Below, in pieces: positions 23,801 to 38,800 of a stretch of 64,000 bases of DNA. Each line of letters opens with the position of its first letter. The stretch's first letter is position 1. Both the position numbers and the translations under genes were made by a program. The DNA is taken from contig JANVCC010000130.1 in NCBI GenBank assembly GCA_025345505.1, positions 8,023,745-8,087,744 on the forward strand. The letters are read 5' to 3'. The DNA is from Todiramphus chloris collaris. Lineage: Eukaryota; Chordata; Aves; Coraciiformes; Alcedinidae. The notes under the pieces were generated by a model, which was given only the letters and a program-made list of their open reading frames with translations, ran no database searches and was not told the origin of the DNA.

Positions 23801-26800
23801 CCTTTCCAGAAGCTTCAGAATATTCCTCTTGAACACCTGCCAGTTGTTAAGAGGGTGGGAGTTTCTCTTTATCCTTCGCTTACACGGGGTTAGATGAATA
23901 TTGTTTGCTGGTGCAACAGGGGCCAACTGTACCTCTCCCAGTTTGTAATGGCTGGATAACCTGATACTGACTACAGAGCACCGTGTTTTTATCAACTTGC
24001 TCACAGCTGAGCAGAAGGAGAGTTTCACCAAAAAAGACTTCAGCACTGGTCTGTGTTAGAGGTGAATGCAACTCTCTGGAAAATGGCCCAGTCTTGGTTT
24101 GGCAGTGTAGTTTTTGACCTTTCACATTCTCTCTTCTTAGCTATATATATTCCTAGAATAGCACAAGCACATTGCCCTGCTGGATGCCATCCCTTTCAGA
24201 TGTGATATAAATTCCCAGACCAGGGAGTTTTCTGAGGTCACCAAAGCTTCTGGGGAGCTTTTTTTGCTGGTGATGTCAATACCAAAATCAAAATCCACTT
24301 AAATTATATTCTATCTCCTTGAACTTTGTCCTTGCTTTATAACACCTTCTTCCTTCTACCAAATTTTTGCATGCTGTTTATAGATTTGATCAAAGAGCAA
24401 AGAGATACAGTGCAAAGCTGAACCTCTGCCCTAAGCTGCGTGACTTCTTTTTGTCAATATGTCTTGCCATCTCAACACCTAAAGGCACAATCTAAACCAT
24501 AGTATTTGTCTGTGGATCTAAGTAGTTACAAAAGCAGGCAGTGGCATCCCAGGCAGATATGGCTTTTTAAGAGGGCAGATCACATTGGCTTGGAGTACAA
24601 CACAATCACCCACACAATGGCTGCTTGTCCTTTGACAGCTCTGGATGTGAGTGCTGACTTGACAGAGCTGGGACGAACTCCAGTTGCTGTTGTATCTGCA
24701 GGAGTCAAGTCTATCCTCGATATTGGCAGGACACTGGAATATCTGGTAGGTAGCACGGGCCACCAAGCCTCAAAGCAGATAATGCTGTACACTGTGTACA
24801 GAATGCCCAGTGGTGCTGGGGCAGGTATTAAGCCTAAGATTTTCTGAAATGACTGTTGAGAGGACATGAAGCCATATTTACAGTTCTCTAGTCCTGGGGC
24901 TATAAATGCACTGTGCTGCTCCCTAACATAAATCAGTCTATGCAAAAGGGGCTGTTCCAGCAGCTATTCCAACTGAGGCCAGAGGCAGCACAGCTATGCC
25001 CTGTTTCTCTGGCCTCAGACTTGCTCTTCTGCGAGAATGCCCCAGAACTGATGGATTAGGAAAGCTAGATCCATCAAACACTAGAATAAAATCAGAATTA
25101 AAATGAGAAACAAGTTGATTTTCAGTAGAGTCACTTTTAAAATTTTGGTATGTTGGAAATCACCAAGGCCAGCACTTCAGGTGACAGTCAACATCAATAC
25201 CTCTCAATCACAAAGACAACTCCTTTCTATTCCTGTCAGCTTATAACATATCTTCAGATCACAGGTCCTTACCTTGGACTCAGTATTGCACTAATGACAG
25301 CTGTGTGGCTTTTGATCAGCTCTGAGAACAAGCAAATCACATGCATATCTCCTGTGTCTCAGTAAGCCAGATTCTGTCTTACCAGTTACTGTGTCTGGCT
25401 CTTTGCTTTGAAAGTGTTGGTAATAAAATGGAATAGAATGGGATATATAAAAATAACCAAACCCTGTGCAGAAAAGGCAGTTCCTATCTGGGTAGGAAGA
25501 AAAAGCTCCATTCTTTTGGTGGGTCTCCTTTTCCTCCATTGGTTACCTGCTTGTCTCACCTCCATTGCTGCAGGAGACTCAGGGAGTCTGCGTGGCTGCC
25601 TTTGGGGAGTCAAGGGAATTCCCAGCCTTCTTCTCACGCCAGAGCGGCTTCCAGGCACCGTATCATGTCCAGGATGAAGAGGAGGCAGCTGAACTCATCG
25701 GTGTGTTTCAGAAGAGAAAGATCCATGTAGGGCCCTGGAAAAGGGGAACAAAAAAATCACTTTTGATGAGGCTCTTTCTTTTTTAACTTTGGAGAAGAGT
25801 TTGTCCCAGAAAAAACAAGCCAACCCACCTCCTCCATTCCTGCATTAGTGCTTCCAACATGAAGGAGCAGGGAAGTTCAGTCTTTACTGCAAGTTTTTCA
25901 GTCACCTTGGCATGCTCATATATGTTTTCCTCATGCTGGTGGAGGGAACACTTATGTTAATCTGCTTACAAAAACAGCTTCTGAGCATTCAGAAGTGAAA
26001 TAGGTTTTCTATAAAAAAGAAAAATATTTCTTTGCCCTTTTTATTCTGCAGACAGATTCACAAGAAATAGGCAGATGTAAATTGATGGGTAGCTGGAAAA
26101 GACCCTGTCCTTGGATCAGCTAACAGGAGCTCCAGCTCTGTGGGTTCCTTCATCCCATGCCCACTCTCCTCTGTCCTTTTCCTTCAGTGTTTGATTTATC
26201 CAAGGAGAACTGCTAATGATCTGCCTGTCCTCTCCCAGCCAGTGCTCTGGGGTTAGGCCTGAACAGTGGGGTGCTTATAGCAGTGCCCTGTCCCCAGGAG
26301 CGAGCTGCCTCAGGCCAGGTCATCGAAGAGGCCATCCAGCAAGCTCTCAGTGAGGCCAGGTGAGAATCAACCTCAGCCCTCTCCTTTGCTCACATGGTGG
26401 TCTTGGGGAACTAAACAGCTTCAGAGATACTGCTGCAGGTGCTGTAGCTCAGCTTAACCTTGGGCATAGGTAAGCCCACAACATGCTTTCAGCTGTGGTT
26501 TTATCTAACCTGAAGCTTGTTTACGGGACATTTTATGGTATGTGGTTGTAGAGATAAATTATCTGCTGGCAGCAGTGCTTCTCTGATGCTTCTGAAGCTC
26601 AGTCCTCCTCATATGTAGGCATTTTCTTTACATTTGCAGGTCCAAAGGGATCACAGGCAAAGAACTGACCCCTTTTATGTTACAGAAGCTCAATGACTTA
26701 ACGGATGGGAAATCGCTGGACTCCAGTATCCTTTTACTGAATAGAGGCAGGGGGGAATACCCCAGCATGATTCATATCTCTTCTGATAATGCTTGGTGGA

Positions 26801-29800
26801 AAATCCTGTCACTTTACTGACAGTCTAGCAAAGGGCAAACTCTTCAGTATTTGCGAACACATGAGAGCTGAAGGACTGGATCCTGCTTGTTCAGGAGCAC
26901 CCTTCCTGTTCTGATCCACTTTTGCATTAAAAATTGGAGGCCAGCACAGGCAGCAGGTGTTCCAGAGCCCAAAGAGTTCCCTCCATCTGATCCCTGAACT
27001 TGCCTGATCCGTGATGGAGTCTCAGGACACTGTTGTCTGTGGCAAGGTTGCACACAGGAAGGTACCTTGGGCTTCCCAAAGCACTTCACTGTACATCACT
27101 CTGCCATATCCAACTCTTCATGTGGGTGCAGAGTAAGAGAAACGTGGAAGGAAAATACCCCTGGGGGAGCAGGAATCCTCCTGCACAAGCAGGAGAAAAG
27201 CAGATCTACTGGCTGGGATATCAGCATAAGACCTGGAAGAGCTGGGTTCATATCCAGGCTCTACTGCTGTCCCTCTGGGAGACCTGGTCAGTCAGGGCAG
27301 ACTGGTAAAGGCATTTTTGAATATAAGAGATGCATGCATCCACAAAGTGGGGCTTTCAAAGTCTCCAATACTCTGCTCCTAGTGAAACTGCTAAAAAAAT
27401 TGCTTATAGAGACTTGTCAAAAGTCTCAGTAGGCATCTCTTTCTGGAAAAGCTGGCCAAGATCCTCCAAGGTTTTTAGACTCTTGGCTCTAGTTCAAGTA
27501 CCTCACCTTCACTTCTCTCTGTGAAGCCTTTGCTTCTTTTCCCTATCTGTCAAATGAAGATGACAGGTTTCCTTTCTGTGGACACAGTGAGAGGAAAATG
27601 AACAAATTAAAGTTCAGGGTGTTCGTGCAGTACTCTAACCCAGTGTATGTGCCCCCAGAGGATTATGGTATAGAGGGATCAAATCTATCAAGTTGCACAG
27701 CATGTTTTCTGCTTTCTCCATCTAGGCAGTTCCTGCATAGGCTTCTGACAGGTCAGTCTTGCTGGTATTTTTTCTTTTCCTCAAAAAAATGCCAAGCAGA
27801 CCTTGCTCTGATCCAGAACAACGCCAGAGTGGGCAGCCGCATTGCAGTGGCCCTGAGCAAACTACGGAAAGCCAGAAGGAAGGGGAACTTGACTCAGCAA
27901 GAGAACAAAACCTCAGCTCAGCCAGTGAGTCCCCTGCTGCCCTCCACATAACACCTCTCTGCTGGCAGCACAGGATAAGTTTACATTTATTCCCAAAAGT
28001 AAAAGGTGACTCAGCCAGAAGCCAATCTTTCTGGCAGACATTCTATCTCTAGTATTTTTTTATTCTTCTCAGATAAATATTGTCTCCTCTTCCCCCATCC
28101 ACATTTGCAGGGAACAAACACTGACAGTGGCCTGATCCCATTAAGTCTTAGACCATCAAATCCATTAAAGCTTTAATCCCCTTTTCACCTTTTACTGTGC
28201 CATTACGTACAACTTCAACTGTGTTGCTCTCAGTGCCAGGGAGCTTGTGACTACAGGAGTAGTACTGGAAGAGGGTAGTGGGAGATATTTTGAGCTGCTG
28301 AGCCATACACATTGTATAAATATCCCTTTTTGTTGGCCTCCTGCTCATGATTGCCAAGATTACAAGAGGTACAGCATATCCCAAACAAGATCCATTATAA
28401 CCCTAATACTCTATGCACTATCTTGGATTTTGTGTGTGCAACATAATTTACAGGAAATCTCTTTTGGGTAGTCTTTAGAGAGCTGAAACATTTTCTAAAT
28501 CCCATTTGCAATAGTATTTGTCAACATAAAAGAGGGCAGTTACTCCAGAGACAATAACCTGGCATTTGATGAAAAGAGGGAAAACACCCAGCTGTATGAC
28601 CCCAGAGATTCCGGAAACTTCGTGTTTGTGGAGCTCTACCACTTTTTCTGGCTTTGTAGGACAATAAGACAGTGATCTGTAAATCATCACTGGGAATGGC
28701 AATTTCTTCTGGGAACTTGCAAGAAATGACTGCATTTTTCTGCTCACTTTTCCCCATTTCCTTTGCTTTTTTACACAGTGGTGCTTGAGTGTTTCTGAGG
28801 TTTGATGCATCAGAAATTGTCCCAAGAGAGATGGCTTCAAGCACACTGACATGACCAGACACCTATAGCTTCTTATGTTACTCATCACCACAGAGAGAAA
28901 CCACCAGCACCCGTATATGTACACAGTAACATCCCACCTCCCATACTGGGGCTGGCTATGAGCAGGCATAATTCAGAAAACAAAGTATTTTGTCTCTTTC
29001 TAATCAAGATTGTACAGACCTGTGTCTAGCCATCCAAAATAAGCACGGGCCTTCACGCTGTAAATTAGATAGCTTTCAAGAGGGTGGGAAAAGAGACTAA
29101 GAAAAGCAAAGAAGACTTGTAAACTTTTTGCCCCAAGTCCTTTCAACCACTTTTTACCTCTTTCTTCCCTCTTAAAGGTGGTGATTGGAGGTATCAACGT
29201 TGACTTTATAGCCAAGGCGCAGAACCCTGTCATCCTGGTACTGTATCTATAGTGGTTTTCTTAGCTCCACTACCATTTCCAGCTACTTTTATAGAGGTGC
29301 CATGCAAGGGGCGGGGGGGGGGGGGGGGGGGGGGGAGAAAAAAGGTTCATGGTATTCACATGTCTGCAAGCACACACATGCACAAACTTGGAAGCTGTAG
29401 TGCTACATATTTAGTGTGTTGTCTAGGTGGGCAACGGAGCGATGCATACTGACTTATTCTGTTCCCATGTTGAAAGTCACTATCCCTACCATGCAAGACA
29501 GGGACAGAGTGATGTATCATCCTTACAATCTCCACACAGGGCTCGAGCAGCTACAATCTATTTTAAGGTGCCTCAGAGCTATTCTCTGGTGCCATAAGCT
29601 CAAAGAGCTCTTACAGCAGAAGAGCTGCCCAGAGCACTCTCAAAGCACATATGCAAAGAACCAGAAGCAATGAGTAAAGACCTTCTCTGTGCTATAGCAA
29701 ATAGACTCTATAAGGGAGGAAATCCCCAGGTAAGGGTCAACCCTTTGCCTGGGACTGTCTTAACTATGGAAAGCAGTGTGGATAGGAGCAAGCGACTCCA

Positions 29801-32800
29801 TACAGAGTACCCACAGTGGTAATAAATGTTTGAGAAAAATAGTGCTGACACACAGCTAAACAAGAGGCAGCTTTCTCAGTCATAAAGGATTTGAGTCACA
29901 CACACAAAAAGATTGCTTTAAAAAAATAGAACACTTTAAGTGTTACCAGACATTCCCCCCTCTCAATTTGCTTTGACCAAGAAGCTAAAGTGGAACAGAC
30001 CTGAAACTTGCCAATGAAAATGACAGCCATTTGCATGCCTATACTATTTGTGTTGAGCTATATGAAGTACTACAGACTGAAGTGGTGAAGCTTGCTCAAA
30101 AGTTGTTTTCTGTCTGAAATTCCTCTATGCCGATTGCTGAGGCAGGAAACTCCTCCTGTCAAGTGGGGCAGTCTGTGAAGACCTCTCAGATGGAAAAAGC
30201 TGTGCTGGGGAAGCTGTCCTTAAGGAAGCTGGCTATTCAATAATTCAGAGGCCAAACAGTATTATAATGGTAAAGGGTCACCTTGCATGCTTTGGCATCA
30301 GCTATGAAGGCTTGTAAACCCAAAAGTTCAACTGCTTCAGCTGTAATCTGATTGATAACATACATACCCCACACTCAGCTATCTGGACAGGGAGCTAAGC
30401 TGTATCCAAGGGTCTCCTCTCAGGACATGGAAGAAGGTCCCAGAGATTCTCTCAGTTCTCTGAAACATTGCCAGAAAGCATCATCCCAATGTTATTTCAG
30501 ATCACCTCAGCAAGCTCATTTTTGTCTAAGTTCTTTCATCTCAGCCAGCTCCACCTGAACATAACATAGAAAAGATATGCAAGTACCACTCCATTACTGG
30601 CTGAGCTGGCACACTGCAATGAGAACTAGTGATTTGTTCTTCTTCAAAAGCAGGCTACTAGTTTCTCTCTCACTGCACCCATCTGCTCCTTTAAAGAGAG
30701 ATTTAGCATCTTAATTTCACTGGGGCTCTGTGGTGTTGTACAACAGCAGAGGTCACCCACAACTGGGTCCCTGAGCAGGAGGCTGTTTAAGACAGGTTTG
30801 GTCCATCTACTGTTAGGACAAGGCTTGGTGTAAAATACCTGAAACTCTGCCTTTGGGATGTGCAGGGGACCCATAGAGACCAGCATGCCTGACAACAAAA
30901 GCAGCTCATAAGTACTTTCAACGTTCTTGCAGGCATCTGTTTTGAAAAAACAGGTAGTGGAACTGCATAAAATAGTTTGTGCTCGTTACTGACAGCACTT
31001 TGTACCTTCTTAATATTGAAACAGGGGCCCGTGTTCGAAGCCATGGTGTTTGACTTGCCTAAACAAGTATCCTTGTTTCTTTACTTTGAAATGGTTTTAG
31101 GTTTTTCCTCCCCTTTGGTTGCCTCTATTGTGCATAGTGAGCTTCAGAGTTAAAAGAGAAATTGCTTTCAAAATCAGCAGCACTCAACAGGAGACAATCG
31201 CAGATGAAAATATCCTCATTCCTGGCAGTACCTGTGGCAATTCCCAGGAAGCACAAGCAAATGTAGTGGAGGGGGCTTTTGGGTTAATGAGGAGTGACAA
31301 GTAGTGAAAAGATGGGCAGAGGCCGTAGGTTGCTTGCATGCAGGCAGTGCTGCTTAGGTGGTCTGAGCAGTTCAGGGCTTGGAGAACTGCCAGACAGAAA
31401 AACAAAGGTGTCAAGAATTAGGATCAAGTCTTACAGACTACAGCACTGAGGAGAATCAGGGCAAATAAAAACTGCCTGAAGGTCAGAAGAGAGTAATGAA
31501 AGAGCATATTTAGATGGGAGAGCAGCCTCTCACAGTCATAGGCCCGGATGCAGAAGAAAGCATTGCTTGCAAAAGACAGACATACAGCTTTGCACAGGGG
31601 CAGAAGGAAGGTCCTTGAGGAGCTTCAGTATGAGTTTTGAGAATGCCCCAAAACAGTGACAGTTCGGAAGCAGAATATTTCTTACTGTGAGATGGCAATA
31701 TATTTACTTGTTTAGGAAGCGGTGTTTACAAGCAAGAAAAGTGTTTTTGTGCAGGGGTATTCTGGTGCACCTGGGCTAATATGGGCCAGAGAGAGTTGGG
31801 ATCAGGAGCTGCTGTGTACAGGCATGCACACACTTCAGCAATTGCCACCCAAATATTCCACATACTCTTAAAAGCACCAAATTATCCAGAACTGTGAAGA
31901 TCATTATGACCACCAGTGGCAAGCTGTCTTCAGAAATGGAAAGCGTGTTTTAGAATTTTTTGAAACAAGTGCTTTAAAAACATCTTCTAGTCAGATAAAG
32001 CCCAAAGTTATCTGAGTACTTACTGATGGAATTCTTCAAGCAGAATAATTAGCAAGAGGAGGAGACAGGCAAGGGATTGATTGTGTTCTGACAATTTGGC
32101 TGTTTGTGACAGGCAACCACACAGGTGGAGAGAGAGAGTATTTTTGACAAGGGAGATGTTTGGGAAGAAGATGTTGAGGGGAAAAAGTACTCAGTGAAAC
32201 AAATCCTTCCAGGAGTTAAGACAGGCAAAGTAAAAGGCAAAGATCATAAATCTCATTTTACCTTTGAAGAGGAAAATAAATAAATTAAAAATAAAATAAT
32301 AAAATAAATGGGGGGGGGGAGAAAAAGAAAAAAACCAAAACAAAGCCAACCAAACCAAAAAACACTCAAACCCCAAACCACTTAAAGGAAGAGCTATGTG
32401 TCCTGGAAGGCGGCTGCAGAGCCCATCAGATCAAGGTCAGCAGCTCTGGAGCCCCAGCACTGTTGTGAGCAGGTAAATTCGGAGAGCAACTCATAGCAAC
32501 TGAAACACCTGTTAGTGTTGTTCTAAGAGGTCTTGGCAAATAAGACCAAAATAGCAATGCATGGGGAGATCAAGCAGATCTTCCCTCCTAGGAAGTGGGC
32601 TTTTGTGGAGTCCATAGATGGCTGGTATAAGTTGGTAGTGCCCTCAGTCTGGTAGATAGATGCCTTCTGCTCCCCCTAGTTGCTCACCTACAATTCAGCA
32701 ACATCAAGTTCACATGTTACTGGAGACATAGCATCTACACCAGGAAACCCTTCCAGTTTTGCCAATTAACAATTTATTCTTTCAGGGCGGTGGGCAAACA

Positions 32801-35800
32801 AACGCTGGAAGAGTGAGGCGAACCTTTGGCGGCGTTGGAAGAAACTTGGCAGGTGCCTAGTGCTTGGGTTTGCCTGTGGGTACATGCCAGCTGTGATTTG
32901 TCCTTCAGTATTCCTTCAACAGCAGGAGCCCTTGAGTCCAAGGCACATTAGGCAGTATACCAGTGGGCAGACAGCCTGGAGAAGGCAGAGGCTATTCCAA
33001 GAAATAAGAGAGGAGGGACTGGGGATCAGGAAAGGAAAGGTCCACAGATATGAAGTTAACTAGCATATAGCACAGTGACCCAAAATCAAAATTAAATAAG
33101 AATCACTGATCTGCAATGACTACTGAACAGCTCGTCCCTCAGCATTGAATTAATGCCTGGTTATAGTTGCAAAAGAAGTATGTTTTGAACAAGAAATCAA
33201 AAGGAATAAGCTTATTCAAAGCTGACAATACATTCAGCACACACAAGAGGGACTGAGGTCAGGAATTACTGTAAAGACCTGTTGGCAACAGGAAGGGATC
33301 TCACCGTACCTGGTGCTCTATCACAAGCAGCAGCCGAGCAGTGTTTGGGTATTGAAATTAGCTGTTTGATTGAGGATTATTCTGTCTTTTTTAACCTCTC
33401 CCAGATCTACCTAACACAAATCTACTATCATTTCAGATCACAACTGGGGGAGAAAACAAACCCCCATCTGTCCCACCCACTGAGGTACGATTTGTGGTAA
33501 CTTGAAGTGAGAGGAGAAAGGGTTTCCAGTGAATCCAGTCAGATTCAGTGGTTCCAGTAAGACAGCATGGTAGGAACAGCAGTGTGGGAAAGCCAGCAGC
33601 AGGAAAGGCTGTATACAGATTTTGTGAGTGATCTGCCCTAGTTTTGTCCTGCTCTGGCAGGAGGGTTGGACTCTATGATCTTTGGAGGTCCTGTGATTCT
33701 GTGAGATGCAATATGGGAAAGCCCACGTGCCTGTGATGGTAAAGGAGATGACGCCAGGGAAATGCAGACGTTTCTTCCCTTTTCCTCCACTCATAGATAT
33801 TAAAAAAAAAATGTGGAGAATTCAGAGTGCTGCTGCAGCAGGCAGATGCAGGTCACCACATTCTACCCCAGCCAGCCATTTGCAGCAGCCATGGCCGAGT
33901 TTCATCTTGAACATACATCAATAAGGATTGATGGGCATTATGTTTTCTAGGAGAAGGCTTTTCTAGAAGCACTCCACTCATCCTGTACATACTGTCATTA
34001 TGTTCACAGTACTCTGATGGATTGATTAATTTTCTTATTTTGTTTCCATTTGCTTTTTAGACTGCTTAGGCCGTCTTGGACAGGCTCCTCTCCTTTTATC
34101 AGCTGTGGGCAAGGATGAACATTCAGAGTCCATCCTGCACTACTGTCACCACATGGTATGTTGCACAGTAGTGGCACCTCAGAGGCATGGAAGTGATGAT
34201 GTTACACAAAGAGAAAAGCCTTCTCAACCCTGGCAGACATGACAATCACCTTTCATCAGGCTAAGAGGACGAAAAATTCAATGCTCCTTTAGTTGCAGGC
34301 AATTAGAAGGCAAAGAGCCATCCGCTAAAACACAGGCTAGATGTACATAACATTTGTAGTCTGAACCATGGTGTCTGAATTCAGCTCCAGGGACTGGTGC
34401 TTCAAGGAGAGAGAGAGAGAGAGAAGCATGTCAGGAAGAACCAAGAAAAATTCTAGTAATGTCCAAGCACAGACAGAAATACGTAAACCCTGATGGTAAA
34501 CAAAGCAATGCCAAAATCAGACTGGTGAAGCATAAGACAGAGAAAACCTGGAAGTGGGATCCCCAGCTGGGCATCTCCCAGGTTCAGAGGAGTAGGATCC
34601 TCTACATCACTGCATACACCCCTAACCGTGCACCAGAGGAATACCTGACTTCAGCAACAACTTGTCCACTGAGGTCAGGGAGCCAGAAGCAGCAGGAACT
34701 TACTAGGAGCATCACAGCAGAGCGTCACCATCCTCACAGGGAAGCAGAGACAGTCAGGAGGACAACCCTAACCCAGAGCATCATACTTCTCCGTGGTGAG
34801 GAGGCAGAGCTGAAGAAAGCCAGGGGTATGGGTGGGGTCCCCAGGTGAGGCTGGTCAGGGCTGTTAAGGCTTGTTAGTGTCCTCAGGACCCTAGTAATCC
34901 AAACAGAGTACAGGGGGCCTCCATTCTGGCTATCTGAGCAACTCAGTAAATAAAGCAATAAGAACATAAACTCTTCTTTTGGTTTATAAAGGCTTCACAG
35001 CAGCAGGTCTGTAATCCCTCCTCTACCCAGCACAGCACACTTTGTGCCATCAAAAATGAGTTTCCAAGGGAAGATGGACTTGCTGGACAGCTGCCAAGCA
35101 ATCTTTGCCTGTAACAAGACATTTCCATCAGTGCTGGAGAGGACACTTCCCTTAAAACCTCCAGTTTCCCTGTGAACTTCTTTCTCCACCCATATGTATA
35201 TTCCAAGGAATGCCCCGAGTTCTCTAAGTAGATCATTCACAAGTTCCACAGAGGAAGAACACCTTGTAGCTCTGTCTATGACACCACTGTAAAAATGGCT
35301 CCAAGGCTGCCCTGAAAATCAGGCTGTGCAGTCAGTGAGGTGGCTGACATAACCACGTCACCAAGACATTTCAGAATGTTGTTAGGCCATCGAAGTGTCA
35401 CACAAGCTATGGGAATAGGTGGCCGGATCAGGCAGGGCTGCAGACCACTATTCTGTTCTGACAGAGGCACAACCTATGGAACCTCACAGCAGAGACCTGT
35501 CACTCTCATTTACTAAACTATTTCTTTAACCTGTGCCATTTGTTGCTTTGCAAATATTAAAAAAATAGCCATCTGCCAGCACTGTCTAGACCAATATACC
35601 TTGGAAACATTGCTTATCCCAAGGGAGAAGGGAGGTTGAAGGGAGAACAGCAATCTGGGCTCTGATCAGGTGGGCACAGAGAAAGAAAGAGCTGCATGTG
35701 GCAGAGGAGAGAAACATGCTCCATGTATAACTGTCCTCCTTGTTTTAGGACATGAGTGCCATCCTTCATCTGGAGCAGAAGAGCACAGCCACTTACTGCG

Positions 35801-38800
35801 CGGTGATCACTAGCGCTGGGGAGCTCAGCGTCGGCTTGGGAGACATGGACATCCACCACCAGATAACAGAGCAATACGTACGCGCGCCATCTCGTTCGTA
35901 AGCTTTTTCTCATGAGAAGGAGCAGGGCCGTGTGACAAAAGGCGACTGGTGAAGCTGTTCCAGGAGGGAGTGGGTGTGCAGAGGGAACATGGGAAGTCCT
36001 CAAGTTAACCCCAGACATTGGTCACTGGGATAGCAACGTGGCTAGCTACCAGAGCCCTCTGTTGCTGATGGCTTGGAGCTTCTACCTGTTTCTGCTCCAC
36101 ACAGTATCACCGCTACTATCATCCATGAGAGTAGGCCAGAATCCTCTTTGTTAACAAGTCCCAGCTAATCTATAATTTTTGGCGTCTTAAAGCCATCAAT
36201 AAATCCAGTCCACCTGCAGAAACAGTATTTCTCCTTTTAGGGAAAACCAAGGAAAAGCAGACAGAACACTGGTTAAAGACATTTTTTCTTTTCCATTCCC
36301 TCCCCATAATCCCCGTTGTTTCCACACGCTGTGTCGTATCAACAGGCACTGCTGCTCAGCACATCCAAACCTTCAAAACATCAGGGCTAATGGAAGCAGA
36401 GATTAAGGACTGATTCAGTGAAAGCCCTCTCACTGCACCCTCCTTCCCTACTCCTCCTTTTGTCAACAGAACAAAAGCCTGTGCTTCATGACTGACAGCG
36501 ACATGGACCTTAAGTGCAATTTACTTATCAGTGGGATCCCCGTGAGGTGGAGACTTCCTAGGGAAAAACAGAGTCATTGCTCCCACTTCCATCCCCACCC
36601 TGCCTCTCCCAAGCCTTGGCACAGAAAACCATTACCTGACAGATTAATTCTCCTGAGCTTTATGAAATAGTTGTGGCCAGCGGAAACTCTGACCCAATCT
36701 TCTGCTGCAAAGTGCATTCTGGCAGCTCTTCTTTCCACCAGGATTAGCAGAGGGATGCTGCAGGAGTGCCTTTAGCACAGGCCTGGCATTCAGGCAGTGG
36801 TTGTGCAGCCTCTCAAAGGAGGGAACAGCAGCTCCTCACATTACTGCCCCAATGCCCACATCCCATCTCCTGTGATTCAGTAGGACCTGGGAGTAAAATA
36901 CCCTAATGAACAACTTGTCTTAGGAGGCATTGTGCACAGAGGACAAAAAAATGACATATGCAGCAAGCAGAGCTGTAGTCACACCAGGCATACCACAGTT
37001 AATCCTACAGTGGCATTAAATAGCAGCATTCCCTTTGCTTGTGGGTGTCTCTGACTGACTCATGGCTACCAGACTACTCTTGTGAGGACCAGCAACTACC
37101 TCTCTGTGCTGGAAGGGCCCTGCCAGTTGAGTCCAGCTCTTGATGTCAGGGAGCAGGGGAAGGAGAAGAAGAGGAGGGGATGAGGCAGAAAAAAAAAAAT
37201 CCATTTTCTTTAAAGAAACACTTCTTTAAGTTCATGTCTGCACCTGTGTGCTGCAATATGAGTGAAAATCCTACAACCTGAGCCTGACTGCAGTCATTTT
37301 GTCCCTCTGCAATGACTCAAGCTGTCTCTACTCTGTGTCCTGGATTTTCACTAGGTGTCCCAGTTCAAGGAGAATCTGTGCCAGGCTCCACTCGTTTGCA
37401 TTGATGGAAACGTGCCCCTTTCCACTATCCAGTACGTCTGCCAACTGGCTAGAGAGCAGCAGCTAGCAGGTGAGGAGAGCTCCCCCAGCCCTGGCGCTGT
37501 AGCTCCTACCAGCCCGTGTGCCAAGGCACTCTGCACGCCCCCCACGCTCTCCACTGCTGCTTGCTGGAGATACCCGGTTTTTGTCTGACATGCTGTGTTA
37601 CTCAGCACTCCTTTCTGTCCTCTGCCACTCTATTTCAAATGGATGCAGCATTTCTGCTTCCTCTGAGTTTTCCTTGTGCTGAAGCTAAATCGCATTTCGC
37701 ATACTGTAGGTGCTGTAGTCCTTGGGCACTGCCAGAAAGCCAGGGAAAGATGCTCTCTTTGCATTTAATCTCAAGGCAAGAGCAAATGGGTGTGCTTCTG
37801 CCAGTTTGAGCAACAATATAACCTGCTTCTCAGAATAAGTGCTGAAACATCTTTGGAGACAACTTCTCTCCCACTTCCCATAGAATACATACCCTCCCTG
37901 CCCTGGTATGCTGTGGGAACCTTCACAAGGCTTCCAAACCTTTAGAGTTATGCCTTCATATGCCAAAGCAAATCCTGAAGGAAACGATGTTCTTAACACC
38001 TGACAGAGGCTCCAAAACAGGCTAAGAGGAGTAATGAAACTGAAATCTGATTATATCACCCCAGAGCCAGAAGCAACTGTCTCATTGCTGAGCACTGGAA
38101 AGGAAACCTTGGAAGACCTTGTCCAAGCACGGGGGAAATAGTATTTAAGTTTCTAATAGATTACAGGTATAACCTCCCTTGTGCAGATCATGCTGAGCCT
38201 TCTACACTATATCCTGCTCTGACATAGTGCTGAACCACTAATTAATCAACTAAGCAATTGCAATGTTGTTTTGCAGTGTGTTATGAGCCGACAGATGAGA
38301 ACAAGGCCTCTAAGCCATTCCTCTCAGACAGCTGGAAAGCGCTCACATACATTTCCCCCAACCTGCAAGAGCTAAGAGCGATAAATCGGACTCTCGGGAA
38401 CCCTCTGCCAGCAGGTATTGAATACTCCGAAGGATCAGTCACACTTTTAGAGAGCCTAGATCCTGGAGAAGAGCATTTTCCACTCCAGCCCCCGTTTCAA
38501 GCAAATTGGGTTACTACACAGTGGGGATTCATAAACACTTTTGGTGTCTCCCACCTTCCAGCCATCTCTGCATGGGTTATATGGCCCAAATGAGACCAAT
38601 GATCTATCAGAAAGCACAGTTGGCCTGGGATGGCTCCCTGCACAAAACCAGAGATCCCATTTGCTTCACTCCATCAGCTAAACGGGAACAGTCTCGGGTT
38701 TGTAAAACATGTCTCTGAAGCACGATACTCTAAGGGCACTTGTCCCCTGACAGAAATTAGATACTCTGCCACATTCAGATGGAAATTCAACAGCATTAAG

